This document shows positions 16,405-25,208 of a stretch of DNA of 33,226 nucleotides, piece after piece. The translations under genes and the position numbers were made by a program. This stretch comes from Porphyromonadaceae bacterium COT-184 OH4590 (lineage in GTDB: Bacteria; Bacteroidota; Bacteroidia; Bacteroidales; Paludibacteraceae): NCBI GenBank assembly GCA_000768855.1, contig JRAN01000068.1, positions 372 through 33,597 on the forward strand, in the 5' to 3' direction. Within the stretch, counting starts at the first letter, position 1. The number at the start of each line of letters is the position of its first letter. A model generated the notes under the pieces. That model had not been told where the DNA came from and made no database searches. It worked only from the letters and a program-made list of their open reading frames with translations.

Positions 16405-17043
16405 ATGATAAATATTATAATAACCGGAATAATTATTGGAGTTTTGGTATCGGCACCAACCGGTCCACTCGGCGTTTTATGTATTCAAAGGACTTTAAAC
16501 AAAGGACGTATCAACGGCATCGTAACAGGGCTTGGAGCCACTACTTCAGACCTTATATATGCACTTTTGGTAGGCTTTTCTATGAACTTTATTATAGAGT
16601 TTGTAGAGCAATATCGCTTTGTAATTCAGATAGTTGGTTCTATTGTGCTATTCTTTTTTGGTTATCATATATTCAAAAAAAATCCCGAAAAAGAGCTTTC
16701 AGACCAAAGTATCGGCACTTCGAATCGTAACCTTATAAGCACCTATACTTCGGCTTTTGGGCTATGTTTTAGCAATCCTATCATTATCTTTCTGTTCATT
16801 GCTCTCTTTGCAAGGTTCAATTTTTTTGCGTCGAAAAATATTTATGATGTACTGCTCGGATTGGCTTCAATTGTAGTGGGAGCACTTGCTTGGTGGGTAT
16901 CTTTAACTCTTGTGGTAGGCATATTTCGCAAAAAATTCAAAACTAAAGGTCTCAAAGTATTGAATTTCATAACAGGTGGAGTATTAATGCTTTTGTCTAT
17001 CGCCGGCATAGTTTTGGGTATATTGGGCAAAAGTATTCAATAA
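16405..17043 (+). CDS. LysE/RhtB-family exporter
   Basis: This 212-residue membrane protein has about six hydrophobic segments. The N-terminal family signature is A-P-T-G-P-L-G-V-L-C-I-Q-R-T-L-N-K-G-R (17-35), then G-L-G-A-T-T-S-D-L-I-Y. A polar loop (about 92-108, K-K-N-P-E-K-E-L-S-D) separates the two halves. Related proteins export amino acids or small metabolites across the inner membrane; the substrate here is not predictable. It follows glgB by 57 bases without a recognisable promoter of its own. Confidence 0.85.
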   Translation: MINIIITGIIIGVLVSAPTGPLGVLCIQRTLNKGRINGIVTGLGATTSDLIYALLVGFSMNFIIEFVEQYRFVIQIVGSIVLFFFGYHIFKKNPEKELSDQSIGTSNRNLISTYTSAFGLCFSNPIIIFLFIALFARFNFFASKNIYDVLLGLASIVVGALAWWVSLTLVVGIFRKKFKTKGLKVLNFITGGVLMLLSIAGIVLGILGKSIQ

Positions 17044-17130
17044 TATCTTATTTGTCAGCATAAAAATGCATTGATTTTATTTTGTTTACAAAAGATATTT
17101 CGGTCTTTTTATTTTATCAATAAAAATAGT

Positions 17131-17138
17131 TACTTTTG
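17131..17138 (+). promoter_or_regulatory. -7 box for the barrel gene at 17170
   Basis: TACTTTTG lies 31 bases before the ATG, with TTTA at the -33 position (17108-17111, spacer 19). A partial -33 match makes this a moderate call. Confidence 0.5.
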
Positions 17139-17169
17139 TAATTTATTTTGCATAAAAAACACGATAAAT

Positions 17170-18945
17170 ATGAGCTTCAACACATTGAAAATATTATCAC
17201 TTTCGGCTGTATTAGCCATATCTCTTTTGGCTTCGGCACAAAAGAAAGACAGTATAAAAACTATTCGTAATGTACAGATAGAGAGAGAGTACACTCCTGA
17301 AGTTACACCGATAGATCGCCCCAACATCAACTTACAGGCAGAAGACCCAAAGATACAAAAAGCAAATCCGATTTTTAGCGATTATATCAAGCTATACGAC
17401 ATAAAAGCCTCACCGCTTATACCATTACAACCTAAACAGTTTAACTCTATCAACAGACGACACGGCAAGTCAGGCTTTGCTCGTTTGGGATTTGGACCGC
17501 TATTCGGATGGCTCGGAGACTTTTGGTATCCCGTTTGGAATACAGGCGATGGTTACTTCGATATTCTTTTTCATCACGATGGTATTTTGAGCATAAGCGA
17601 TAACAACAAAAAGCTTTTTAATACTGCTTTAGGTATAAATTTCAATACTAATTTTGACGACAGTCAGCTCTATATATCGGCAATGATAGCCAATAAGTCT
17701 TTTAACTATTATGGTAAAGATGAAGACATACAAACATACAATGCTCACAAAGATTGGAACAACATTTTTACTAAAGATCAATCTTTTAATACAATTGATT
17801 TAATGCTTGGACTTAAAAACAAAGAACGCAATTCAAGTGATTTGTTTTGGGATGCATATTTGAATTATCATCTTCATACTACATCAGCCAAAGTAGCCGA
17901 ACATAACGTAAATGCTATAGGCAAAATAGACTTGCAGTTAGATGACAATTCGCTTATAGCAGAGGGTGGAGCCAAAGTGTTTTTCTACAATAACCGAGAT
18001 AATGAAGCTATGACTGCTATCCCGTATATTTATGGAATAGACAATGCAAAATGGAAAACCAATGTCATAATGTACTTGACTCCTGCATTTTGGTGGGATT
18101 TCGACAATGTAAAGATAAAACTCGGTGCAAAATCGTTTTTTAGCTTCGGTAGAACTCCTGCCATAGCACTGTCGCCCGATGTGAGAATAGACTATTTTGC
18201 AGACGACATCCTAAATCTGTATGCAGGTGTAGGAGGCGATTACAGCGTCAATTCACTTGCCAATACCACTGCTCTAAACAGGTATTACAATCTGTTTGCA
18301 ACACTACACAATACTTACACGCCTTTCGATTTATACGGTGGCTTAAATGTAAAAATTGTCAAAGGGCTGATGTTTAATGCTTTGGCGAGCTACAAGTATG
18401 TATTCAATGCTATATTTTTCAAAAACAATGCTTTTAAGTTTGGAGCAAATGATACTTGTTATAATCGTTATTTCGAGGCAAATTATCAAAATGGTGGACG
18501 ATTTAATGCTAAGCTTGGGCTTAACTATAATATACAAGAGAGTATCAATCTGTTTGCTTCTATGGAGTACAATAGATGGTTTTTCAAAAAAGAGACAAAT
18601 GTGAACTACTATGCGTGGCACACTCCCGAATGGCTTATAAATGTAGGTTCGGATTTTAAAGTGGGCAAAGGATTTTTTGGAGGACTTCATTTTTATTTTG
18701 CATCAAAGATGAAAGCCGAGAAGTTTGCTTTCGATGCCACTACAAACACCAAACAAGAGATTGTAACTTTGCCTGCTACATACGATTTGAATTTAAATGC
18801 CGGATACAATATCAGCAAAAATCTTTCTATTTTCGGGCAACTAAATAATATCTTGGCAATATCCCCTGATATGAACCCTCAAATATGGTATGGATACAAA
18901 ACAATGGGTTTTAACGCTCTAATAGGATTTACACTACAGTTTTAA
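17170..18945 (+). CDS. TonB-receptor-like outer-membrane beta-barrel protein, no plug domain
   Basis: The start is taken at 17170, where a signal peptide begins (MSFNTLKILSLSAVLAISLLASAQ); the open frame extends upstream through a promoter-like region. The mature start K-K-D-S-I-K-T-I-R-N-V-Q-I-E-R-E-Y-T-P-E-V-T-P resembles a family of Bacteroidota barrels that lack the TonB plug. The remaining roughly 500 residues form aromatic-rich amphipathic strands, ending with F-T-L-Q-F, a typical terminal Phe for outer-membrane insertion. Total length is 591 residues. The function is unknown. aroQ follows after 36 bases. Confidence 0.65.
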   Translation: MSFNTLKILSLSAVLAISLLASAQKKDSIKTIRNVQIEREYTPEVTPIDRPNINLQAEDPKIQKANPIFSDYIKLYDIKASPLIPLQPKQFNSINRRHGKSGFARLGFGPLFGWLGDFWYPVWNTGDGYFDILFHHDGILSISDNNKKLFNTALGINFNTNFDDSQLYISAMIANKSFNYYGKDEDIQTYNAHKDWNNIFTKDQSFNTIDLMLGLKNKERNSSDLFWDAYLNYHLHTTSAKVAEHNVNAIGKIDLQLDDNSLIAEGGAKVFFYNNRDNEAMTAIPYIYGIDNAKWKTNVIMYLTPAFWWDFDNVKIKLGAKSFFSFGRTPAIALSPDVRIDYFADDILNLYAGVGGDYSVNSLANTTALNRYYNLFATLHNTYTPFDLYGGLNVKIVKGLMFNALASYKYVFNAIFFKNNAFKFGANDTCYNRYFEANYQNGGRFNAKLGLNYNIQESINLFASMEYNRWFFKKETNVNYYAWHTPEWLINVGSDFKVGKGFFGGLHFYFASKMKAEKFAFDATTNTKQEIVTLPATYDLNLNAGYNISKNLSIFGQLNNILAISPDMNPQIWYGYKTMGFNALIGFTLQF

Positions 18946-18981
18946 TACACTCTTGGCTATTTTGACAATAGTTGGAAATCT

Positions 18982-19413
18982 ATGAAACTAACCATTATCA
19001 ACGGAGCAAACCTCAATATGCTCGGAAAGCGAGAACCCGAAATCTATGGCAGCACCTCGTTTGACGACTATTTTGAGGAGCTAAAAAAACGTTACCCGGA
19101 AGTTGTGTTCGATTATTATCAATCAAATATAGAGGGCGAGTTGGTAGATTTTATTCAGAAAGCGGGATTTGCTTCCGATGGGATAATTATCAATGCCGGT
19201 GGTTATGCTCATACTTCCGTAGTGATAGCAGATGCTATAAAAAGTGTACCGGTAAAGTGTGTTGAGGTGCATATATCTAACCTCTATCAGCGTGAAGAGG
19301 TGCGACACCACTCTCTTGTTTCGGCTTATGCCAAGGGTTCGATAATAGGATTGGGTATCGAAGGTTATAGGCTTGCCATCGAGTGGTTTAGAAATCAAAA
19401 AAGTGATATATAG
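18982..19413 (+). CDS. aroQ: 3-dehydroquinate dehydratase, type II
   Basis: The protein has 143 residues, the type II length. It starts M-K-L-T-I-I-N-G-A-N-L-N-M-L-G-K-R-E-P-E-I-Y-G, holding the catalytic Tyr of the flexible loop. The active-site stretch reads I-I-N-A-G-G-Y-A-H-T-S (usually N-P-G-A-Y-T-H-T-S), followed by E-V-H-I-S-N and R-E-E-V-R-H-H-S with the catalytic His and Arg residues. It carries out the third step of the shikimate pathway in the cytoplasm. It stops with TAG and is followed 27 bases later by murG, with which it is probably co-transcribed. Confidence 0.95.
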   Translation: MKLTIINGANLNMLGKREPEIYGSTSFDDYFEELKKRYPEVVFDYYQSNIEGELVDFIQKAGFASDGIIINAGGYAHTSVVIADAIKSVPVKCVEVHISNLYQREEVRHHSLVSAYAKGSIIGLGIEGYRLAIEWFRNQKSDI

Positions 19414-19440
19414 TTTTATAGACACTATTTTTTCTGCGAA

Positions 19441-20583
19441 ATGAAGTTTTTGATAAGTGGAGGAGGTACAGGCGGACATATTTTCCCTGCAATAAGTATT
19501 GCAAATGCATTACGCGAGGTAGAACCCAACTGTGAAATTTTATTCGTCGGAGCCAACGGACGAATGGAAATGGAACGCATCCCTGATGCCGGCTACAATA
19601 TTGTAGGGCTTGATATTCAAGGGCTTGAGCGAAAAAAGATATGTAAAAATTTCAAAGTTGTCTTTAACTTCATAAAAAGCTATATAAAAGCCAAAAGTAT
19701 TGTACACAACTTCGCCCCTGATGTTGCCATAGGTGTAGGAGGATATGTCTCGGCGGCGGCAATGAGAGCAGCGGCATCTCTCAATGTTACTATAGTGCTA
19801 CAAGAGCAAAACTCATTCGCCGGCATTACCAATAAGTTTTTGGCAAAAAAAGCGAGTAAAATATGTGTCGCTTATGACGGAATGGAGCGTTTTTTCGAAA
19901 AATCGAAGATAGTGCTTACCGGCAATCCCGTACGTCAGAATATATTGAATAGCAATATTAACATTAAAGAGGCTTATGAACATTTCCGATTGGACAGTTC
20001 AAAAAAGACACTGCTAATCATAGGCGGCTCACTTGGAGCAAAAACTATCAACGAAAGTATTTTAGGCAATATAGACGAATTGCTAAAATCCGATTTTCAG
20101 GTAATATGGCAGACAGGCAAATATTATTTCCCCGAAATAGCCAAGAACCTAAAAGAGCGCTACAATCAATCGTCCAAAACCGAGCAAAGTCCGCTATGTA
20201 TAGAGAATCTGTTTGTAGCCGACTTTATATCGGCGATGGATTATGCTTATAGGATAGCCGATGTGGTAATATCAAGAGCCGGAGCAAGTTCCATATCGGA
20301 GCTTTGCTTGTTGGCAAAACCATCTATACTTGTGCCTTCACCAAATGTATCCGAAAACCATCAGTATCATAATGCAATGTCTTTGGCAAACAAAAATGCA
20401 ACAATTCTGGTAGAAGACCATATGGCCGAGCAAATATTGACCAAACAGGCTATAGATTTGATACAAGACGACAACAGACTAAAAATATTAAGCGAAAATA
20501 TACAAAAACTTGCTTTTGCAGATTCGGCGAAAAAAATAGCACAAGTTGTGTTGCAACAAGCAAAGAGAAAAAATATTAAATAA
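19441..20583 (+). CDS. murG: Lipid II synthase, UDP-GlcNAc transferase MurG
   Basis: The protein has 380 residues. The N-terminal nucleotide-loop G-G-G-T-G-G-H-I-F-P-A is at 7-17. G-V-G-G-Y-V-S follows near 97-103 and Q-E-Q-N-S-F-A-G near 120-127. The C-terminal UDP-GlcNAc site includes G-G-S-L-G-A, S-R-A-G-A-S-S-I-S-E-L and P-x-P-x-x-x-x-x-x-Q-Y-x-N-A. It adds GlcNAc to lipid I on the cytoplasmic face of the inner membrane. The gene is usually in the division and cell-wall cluster; here it sits alone between aroQ and a YitT gene. Confidence 0.95.
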   Translation: MKFLISGGGTGGHIFPAISIANALREVEPNCEILFVGANGRMEMERIPDAGYNIVGLDIQGLERKKICKNFKVVFNFIKSYIKAKSIVHNFAPDVAIGVGGYVSAAAMRAAASLNVTIVLQEQNSFAGITNKFLAKKASKICVAYDGMERFFEKSKIVLTGNPVRQNILNSNINIKEAYEHFRLDSSKKTLLIIGGSLGAKTINESILGNIDELLKSDFQVIWQTGKYYFPEIAKNLKERYNQSSKTEQSPLCIENLFVADFISAMDYAYRIADVVISRAGASSISELCLLAKPSILVPSPNVSENHQYHNAMSLANKNATILVEDHMAEQILTKQAIDLIQDDNRLKILSENIQKLAFADSAKKIAQVVLQQAKRKNIK

Positions 20584-20604
20584 AAATATATCAACTAATT
20601 ATAT

Positions 20605-21492
20605 ATGCATACAGCAATAAGTAAGCAGAAAATTTATTCCGAAATCCGCTCATATATTGGTATTACTTTGGGATTGTTTTTATATGTATTGGCATGGGTG
20701 GCTTTTTTGATTCCCAATGAGATAGTGGGTGGCGGTGCCACAGGTTGTGCCACAGATATTCACTTCCTCACAGGCAAGCTTATACCTATCAACTACGCCT
20801 TTTTTGTGGTTAATGCCATATTGCTGGCAATAGGTTTTTATGTGCTGGGTAATAGTTTTGGTATCAAGACTATATACGGAATGATTTTTACATTCCTTAT
20901 GCTCACATTCCTGCCCGAACCCACATTTATTACTCACTCATTTCAGGAAGGCGACAAGTTGATTTGTGCCATAATCGGCGGTATAGTATCGGGGTTTGGT
21001 ATTGCTATCGCCTTTCAGAATGGGGGCAGTGCGGGTGGTACCGATATTGTGGCCATGATAGTGTCGAAATATCGCAATGTGTCGCCGGGGAAGGTTTTTC
21101 TGTATGCCGACCTCTTTATAATCGGAGCATCGTTTTTTATCAACTACGACTTCCGAACAATTGTCTATGGCTATGTTACAATGGCAGTTTTCTCCTATTC
21201 GGTCGATTTGATGCTGTCGGGAGCCAAACAGTCAGTACAGATTTTTATTATCTCAAAAAAATATGAGGAGATAGCCCAAAAAATTAATACCGAGGTACAC
21301 CGAGGCGTAACAGCTCTAAATGCTATCGGCTGGTACAGCAAGACCGAGAGTAAGGTGCTTATGGTCATTGTTCGCAAAAAAGACACCAAACAGGTACATC
21401 AGATAATCCATGATACCGACCCTGACGCCTTTATATCTGAGGCAAGTGTTATGGGTGTGTATGGCAAAGGATTTGATGTTATCAGAAAATAA
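20605..21492 (+). CDS. YitT-family membrane protein (second copy)
   Basis: This 295-residue protein has the YitT layout: five to six membrane segments with G-G-G-A-T-G (about 40-45) and S-A-G-G-T-D-I, then the DUF2179 domain with R-G-V-T-A-L-N-A-I-G-W-Y-S and the ending V-Y-G-K-G-F-D. It aligns over its full length with the YitT protein at 6185-7069, which lies in the opposite orientation. It follows murG by 21 bases and is probably the last gene of aroQ-murG-YitT. Confidence 0.88.
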   Translation: MHTAISKQKIYSEIRSYIGITLGLFLYVLAWVAFLIPNEIVGGGATGCATDIHFLTGKLIPINYAFFVVNAILLAIGFYVLGNSFGIKTIYGMIFTFLMLTFLPEPTFITHSFQEGDKLICAIIGGIVSGFGIAIAFQNGGSAGGTDIVAMIVSKYRNVSPGKVFLYADLFIIGASFFINYDFRTIVYGYVTMAVFSYSVDLMLSGAKQSVQIFIISKKYEEIAQKINTEVHRGVTALNAIGWYSKTESKVLMVIVRKKDTKQVHQIIHDTDPDAFISEASVMGVYGKGFDVIRK

Positions 21493-21591
21493 CAAACTGT
21501 ATATCAAAAAACTTATTTATTATTAAAACATTTTTTGTAATACAAAATTATATTTCTTTTTATTTTCAATAATAAATAAAATAATTTCTAT

Positions 21592-21599
21592 TATCTTTG
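21592..21599 (+). promoter_or_regulatory. -7 box for the lipoprotein gene
   Basis: TATCTTTG lies 27 bases before the ATG at 21627, in a very AT-rich spacer. No clear -33 element. Confidence 0.5.
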
Positions 21600-21626
21600 T
21601 ATATTAATTTTTTAGAGTAAAAAACA

Positions 21627-22280
21627 ATGAAATATTTTATAAAAGAAGCAATTAACAGGCTTTCAATTATCATTTTGATAACCACAATATTAGCGGCATG
21701 CAAAAATAATCCCAATGAGCCTAAGCCAAATAATAAATTAGAAATCAATATCGAAAATGGAGCAAACTTCGCTTCAAAGATTGATGAGGTCGAATTTTAC
21801 ATAGATAGAGAAGATAAGGATTTTCTTCTGTGTCGTGTTCCGTTCAACAATGGCAAACTGTCATTAATCTTTCCGGAGAATATTTCGGATGCTTATCTTG
21901 AACCTATTAATGGAGGAGGTCAAATACCTCCTACTTTAAATATTAGTGATACTACAGCTCGGATATGTTTTGTTAGTTATCGCTTTTATAAAAATAATAA
22001 AGAGGTTGATAATTTCATCCTAAATCATATGAGAGAAGGGCAAACTTTACCGGGTGACTATTCGCATTTTATCTACTCCAATAAACCTACTGTAGTTTCA
22101 GGCTCTTTTACCGAAACAAACGATAGTATAGTAATGAATTTGCAATTCAAAAATGGTTACAATCAGACATATACAGATGTAGAGCCTATGAGTGGAGTAG
22201 AAGGTGAATTAAAACATAAAATAATACTCTCTACATCGACCGACAAGGTATTTAAATGGACTATTTCTGAAGAAAAATAA
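21627..22280 (+). CDS. Hypothetical lipoprotein
   Basis: This 217-residue protein has a lipoprotein signal: charged start, hydrophobic core and lipobox L-A-A-C with Cys25, followed by K-N-N-P-N-E-P-K-P, a flexible linker. The rest looks like a single beta-rich globular domain with no transmembrane segment; I do not recognise the family. The amino-acid make-up is Asn-, Ile- and Lys-rich, like the neighbouring envelope proteins. It is flanked by its own promoter-like box and a strong terminator, so it is probably a single-gene unit. Confidence 0.75.
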   Translation: MKYFIKEAINRLSIIILITTILAACKNNPNEPKPNNKLEINIENGANFASKIDEVEFYIDREDKDFLLCRVPFNNGKLSLIFPENISDAYLEPINGGGQIPPTLNISDTTARICFVSYRFYKNNKEVDNFILNHMREGQTLPGDYSHFIYSNKPTVVSGSFTETNDSIVMNLQFKNGYNQTYTDVEPMSGVEGELKHKIILSTSTDKVFKWTISEEK

Positions 22281-22322
22281 ATAAATGATATCTTAATTTA
22301 CAAAGACAAACACACAACACAG

Positions 22323-22363
22323 ACACAGTATTGCGATACAGAAAGCGATACTGTGTTTTTATT
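22323..22363 (+). terminator. Rho-independent terminator after the lipoprotein gene
   Basis: A 12-position stem (22323-22334 with 22345-22356, one T-G wobble) with a ten-base loop is followed by TTTTTATTT. It lies between the convergent lipoprotein gene and the alkD pseudogene. Confidence 0.88.
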
Positions 22364-22437
22364 TGGGCGAATGTTTGTTGATATTACACAAAGCTACCTA
22401 AAACTATCAATTGGTGTCGGCAAAATTATACACTCCT

Positions 22438-23157
22438 CTACTCTTCTCCTTTCAAAAATCTTTGCTTCATATCTTCGGAAAATTTTTCTATGGCGTAGCG
22501 CAACATTATGCGGGGCATCGTTTTGTAGCGGTTGTTTTCGACGAGAAATTTATATTCGGCATCGAAATCCTTTTTGCCTGCTTCGCGTAGCATCCAGCCT
22601 ACAGCTTTGTGAATGAGGTCGTGCCGATTATTTAGGAGTAGTTTAGATATTTCAAATGTCGGTAGAAGTATGCCTTTGCGGATAAAGTTGAGTGTGGCAA
22701 CTATTGCTATACGTTGCAGCCAAAGATTATCAGACAGGGCAAATGTGTTGAGGTCGGTTTTGTCCTTGTCGGCAAGGTAACTGCCCACGATGTCGGGTGC
22801 CTACAAATCGACCAAATCCCAGTTGTTTATTCGCTGATGATTAGCTATATAGAAGTCGTAAATGGTACGTTGTGCGGCTTCATCTCTCTTTGCTTCCTTC
22901 ATCTGCTCAACGAGAAAAAAAAGCCCTGTGGCACGGCACTCATGATATTCATCATTAAGCAACAGCTCTATTTGGCTTATATCTAAAGACTTATGATACT
23001 TTACTAAAGCTCTCTGCTTTGGCACTACCACACCGATAAATTTATCGCCATAGCCGTACTGCCCCTCTCCTGTTTTGAAAAAATATGGCAGAAACTGCCT
23101 TTTCTCTTCATCTGCCAAGCTAAATAGCTCTTGCTTAATAAATTCAGCCGTTACCAT
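22438..23157 (-). pseudogene. DNA alkylation repair protein (AlkD family), interrupted by an in-frame TAG
   Basis: Two pieces lie in one frame, separated by a single TAG codon at 22803-22801. The first (118 residues, from ATG at 23157) ends N-N-W-D-L-V-D-L. The second continues A-P-D-I-V-G-S-Y-L-A-D-K and runs 120 residues to 22438. Together they give about 239 residues, the normal length of an AlkD HEAT-like-repeat DNA glycosylase. The W-D-x-x-D motif with the catalytic-type Asp117 lies just before the stop. Related proteins usually have a Ser at the TAG position, and TCG to TAG is one base change. TAG ends mrr and aroQ normally, so recoding is unlikely. The product would lack the C-terminal half of the DNA-binding surface. 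A sequencing error is possible. The 5' end overlaps nothing, and dxr ends three bases upstream. Confidence 0.85.
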
Positions 23158-23160
23158 ATC

Positions 23161-24321
23161 TTATTTTATCTTTTCTAAAGCCCGTTGTCGTGCCTCGCTA
23201 TCGGTGGCGATATAATCGTAAAGCTTTGGTGAGGCTATAAAGGCTACCTCATTGATAGTCTGTTCAATAATATCGCTCATTGCAAAAAATCCGATTTTGC
23301 CTTTTAAGAAAGCATCTACCACCACTTCGTTTGCAGCGTTGAGAATACAAGGAATGTTACCTCCTCGTCTGATTGCCGAATACGCTATACGCAGGTTTGG
23401 AAATTTATCCAAATCGGGTTTCTCGAATGTTAGTTGTCCTATATCGGCAAGGCTTGCCCGCTCCAGATTTGCCTGCAACCTTTTAGGAAAGGTAAGAGCG
23501 TACTGTATTGGGTGTCGCATATCGGGCTGTCCGAGCTGTGCTTTGAGGCTGCCGTCACAAAACTGCACCATAGAGTGAACAATAGACTGCGGATGTACAA
23601 TCACCTCAATTCTGTCGGTGTCGATACCAAATAGCCAATACGCCTCTATTACCTCAAACCCTTTGTTCATCATCGTTGCCGAGTCAATAGTGATTTTTGC
23701 CCCCATCTTCCACGTTGGATGTTTGAGAGCATCGCTTGCGGTGGCAAGGCTTAGCATCTCTATTGGCGTTTGGCGAAATGCTCCTCCCGATGCGGTAAGT
23801 ATGAGTTTTTCGACACTGCTTTCGTTTTCGCCCACAAGACATTGGAATATAGCACTATGCTCCGAGTCTATTGGCACAATATCGACATGGTGTTGCAGAG
23901 CGAGTTCGGTAATGAGTTTGCCTGCTACCACGAGTGTCTCTTTGTTTGCCAAGGCTATCTTTTTGTTTGCCTCAATAGCCTTGATAGTTGGCAATAGCCC
24001 CGAATAACCCACCATTGCCGTTACCACAGTGTCGATTGGCGACATCTCGGCTATTTCGCCGATACTCTTTTCGCCGGCAAAAACCTTTATAGGCAGTCCG
24101 CTAAGAGCTTGTTTTAGTGCGTGATATTTGCTTTCATCGGCGATAGCCACTACTTCGGGGCTATACACCTTTGCCTGTTCTACAAGACGGTCGATATTGT
24201 TATTTGCTGTTAGCGCATAAACCTCAAACAAGTCGCTGTGTTGGCTTATTACATCAAGCGTCTGAGTGCCTATCGACCCCGTTGAGCCGAGTATTGCTAT
24301 TGATTGTTTGTCTGTTTGCAT
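23161..24321 (-). CDS. dxr: 1-deoxy-D-xylulose 5-phosphate reductoisomerase
   Basis: The 386-residue protein is the second enzyme of the MEP isoprenoid pathway, converting DXP to MEP with NADPH. The NADPH-binding loop G-S-T-G-S-I-G-T-Q-T-L is at about 11-21. Active-site motifs are all present: P-I-D-S-E-H-S-A-I-F-Q (metal ligands), T-A-S-G-G-A-F-R, H-P-T-W-K-M-G-A-K-I-T-I-D-S-A-T-M-M-N-K-G and V-H-P-Q-S-I-V-H-S. It lies 21 bases after the LytM-like gene and three bases before the alkD reading frame, as part of a minus-strand operon. Confidence 0.96.
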   Translation of the reverse strand: MQTDKQSIAILGSTGSIGTQTLDVISQHSDLFEVYALTANNNIDRLVEQAKVYSPEVVAIADESKYHALKQALSGLPIKVFAGEKSIGEIAEMSPIDTVVTAMVGYSGLLPTIKAIEANKKIALANKETLVVAGKLITELALQHHVDIVPIDSEHSAIFQCLVGENESSVEKLILTASGGAFRQTPIEMLSLATASDALKHPTWKMGAKITIDSATMMNKGFEVIEAYWLFGIDTDRIEVIVHPQSIVHSMVQFCDGSLKAQLGQPDMRHPIQYALTFPKRLQANLERASLADIGQLTFEKPDLDKFPNLRIAYSAIRRGGNIPCILNAANEVVVDAFLKGKIGFFAMSDIIEQTINEVAFIASPKLYDYIATDSEARQRALEKIK

Positions 24322-24342
24322 TTAAATGATATTGATAAAACA

Positions 24343-25194
24343 CTAAAAATCAAAAACCTCATAAGGGTCGATGTAGGTGCTGTTTTGCCAAAGTTCGAAA
24401 ATCAGATACGGGCGTTCACCGTCTAAAGCTATAAGACCTATTGCATCACTCATATTTACCTTTTCGTCAACCTTTTTGAGCGGAACGGCAATATTTTTGT
24501 AAATCGAGAGGTATCCGTCGAGATGCTGAAGCACAACTACATAACGATTATTCAATGTCAATTCAACAGCGGTAACAACCCCTTCAGTCATAGCCAAAAC
24601 ATTTCCGTTTTTACTTGTAAGTTTAATGCCATTATCCTTATTTATACTATCTTTCACAACTACTACCGTACCTGCGAGAGGTACCGCCAAATTGTGTTTG
24701 GTAGTATTTTCCATTATTAGGGCTTTAACAGGATTGAGCGAGATATTTTGCTGAAAATTTTCTACAAATTTTATCTCTTTGTCAGATTTTTTTTCGACCA
24801 ACTCCCTATACTTTTCAATCGGCACATCTTTCTGTTGTGGTATGGAGTCGATAGATAAAGTGCCGGTAATTATGTTCTTGGTAGTTTGTAGCTGTAATGT
24901 TTGTTTGTTGAGCAGATTTGATAACGAATCTATTTTAGCCATATTATACGACAATTCCGAACGCAACGAGTAATCCGAAAAACCGGGTAGATAGTATTTT
25001 AATGGAGAGTAAATAATGAGAACCGACATTAGGACAAATACTATTATCAAAGCAAAAAAGCCATATAAAAATATGGTCAATCTCGAAATTTTGATACGAA
25101 ATACCTCTTCGAGAGTAGTTTCGTTAAGAATAAATAGTTTGTATCTAAATTTCCAGCGTTCTAAAATAGTTTTCAGATTCTTTTTTTGAGCCAT
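24343..25194 (-). CDS. Degenerate LytM/M23-type envelope protein (likely inactive)
   Basis: This 283-residue protein has a cytoplasmic N-terminal segment, one transmembrane helix (about 40-62), a coiled-coil-like stretch (about 80-145) and a C-terminal LytM/M23 fold (about 165-280). The zinc ligands of M23 peptidases are missing: the usual H-x-G-x-D reads D-N-G-I-K (187-191), and the usual H-L-H-F-E reads Y-L-I-F-E (263-267). It is therefore probably not a peptidase, like the EnvC/NlpD type of amidase activator or a scaffold. The gene lies between folA and dxr with spacings of 14 and 21 bases. Confidence 0.75.
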   Translation of the reverse strand: MAQKKNLKTILERWKFRYKLFILNETTLEEVFRIKISRLTIFLYGFFALIIVFVLMSVLIIYSPLKYYLPGFSDYSLRSELSYNMAKIDSLSNLLNKQTLQLQTTKNIITGTLSIDSIPQQKDVPIEKYRELVEKKSDKEIKFVENFQQNISLNPVKALIMENTTKHNLAVPLAGTVVVVKDSINKDNGIKLTSKNGNVLAMTEGVVTAVELTLNNRYVVVLQHLDGYLSIYKNIAVPLKKVDEKVNMSDAIGLIALDGERPYLIFELWQNSTYIDPYEVFDF

Positions 25195-25208
25195 TAGTTC
25201 GTTATTTT

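Noticed and set aside
21533-21548. Hairpin TTTTGT/ACAAAA after the second YitT gene
   Set aside because: The stem is only six A/T-rich pairs with a three-base loop; too weak to call a terminator.
22438-22788. Independent small gene starting at GTG 22788
   Set aside because: It is in frame with the alkD 5' part and contains only the C-terminal half of that family, so it is the remainder of the interrupted gene.
22786-22803. Amber recoding in this organism
   Set aside because: mrr and aroQ both end in TAG at expected protein ends, so TAG is a normal stop here.
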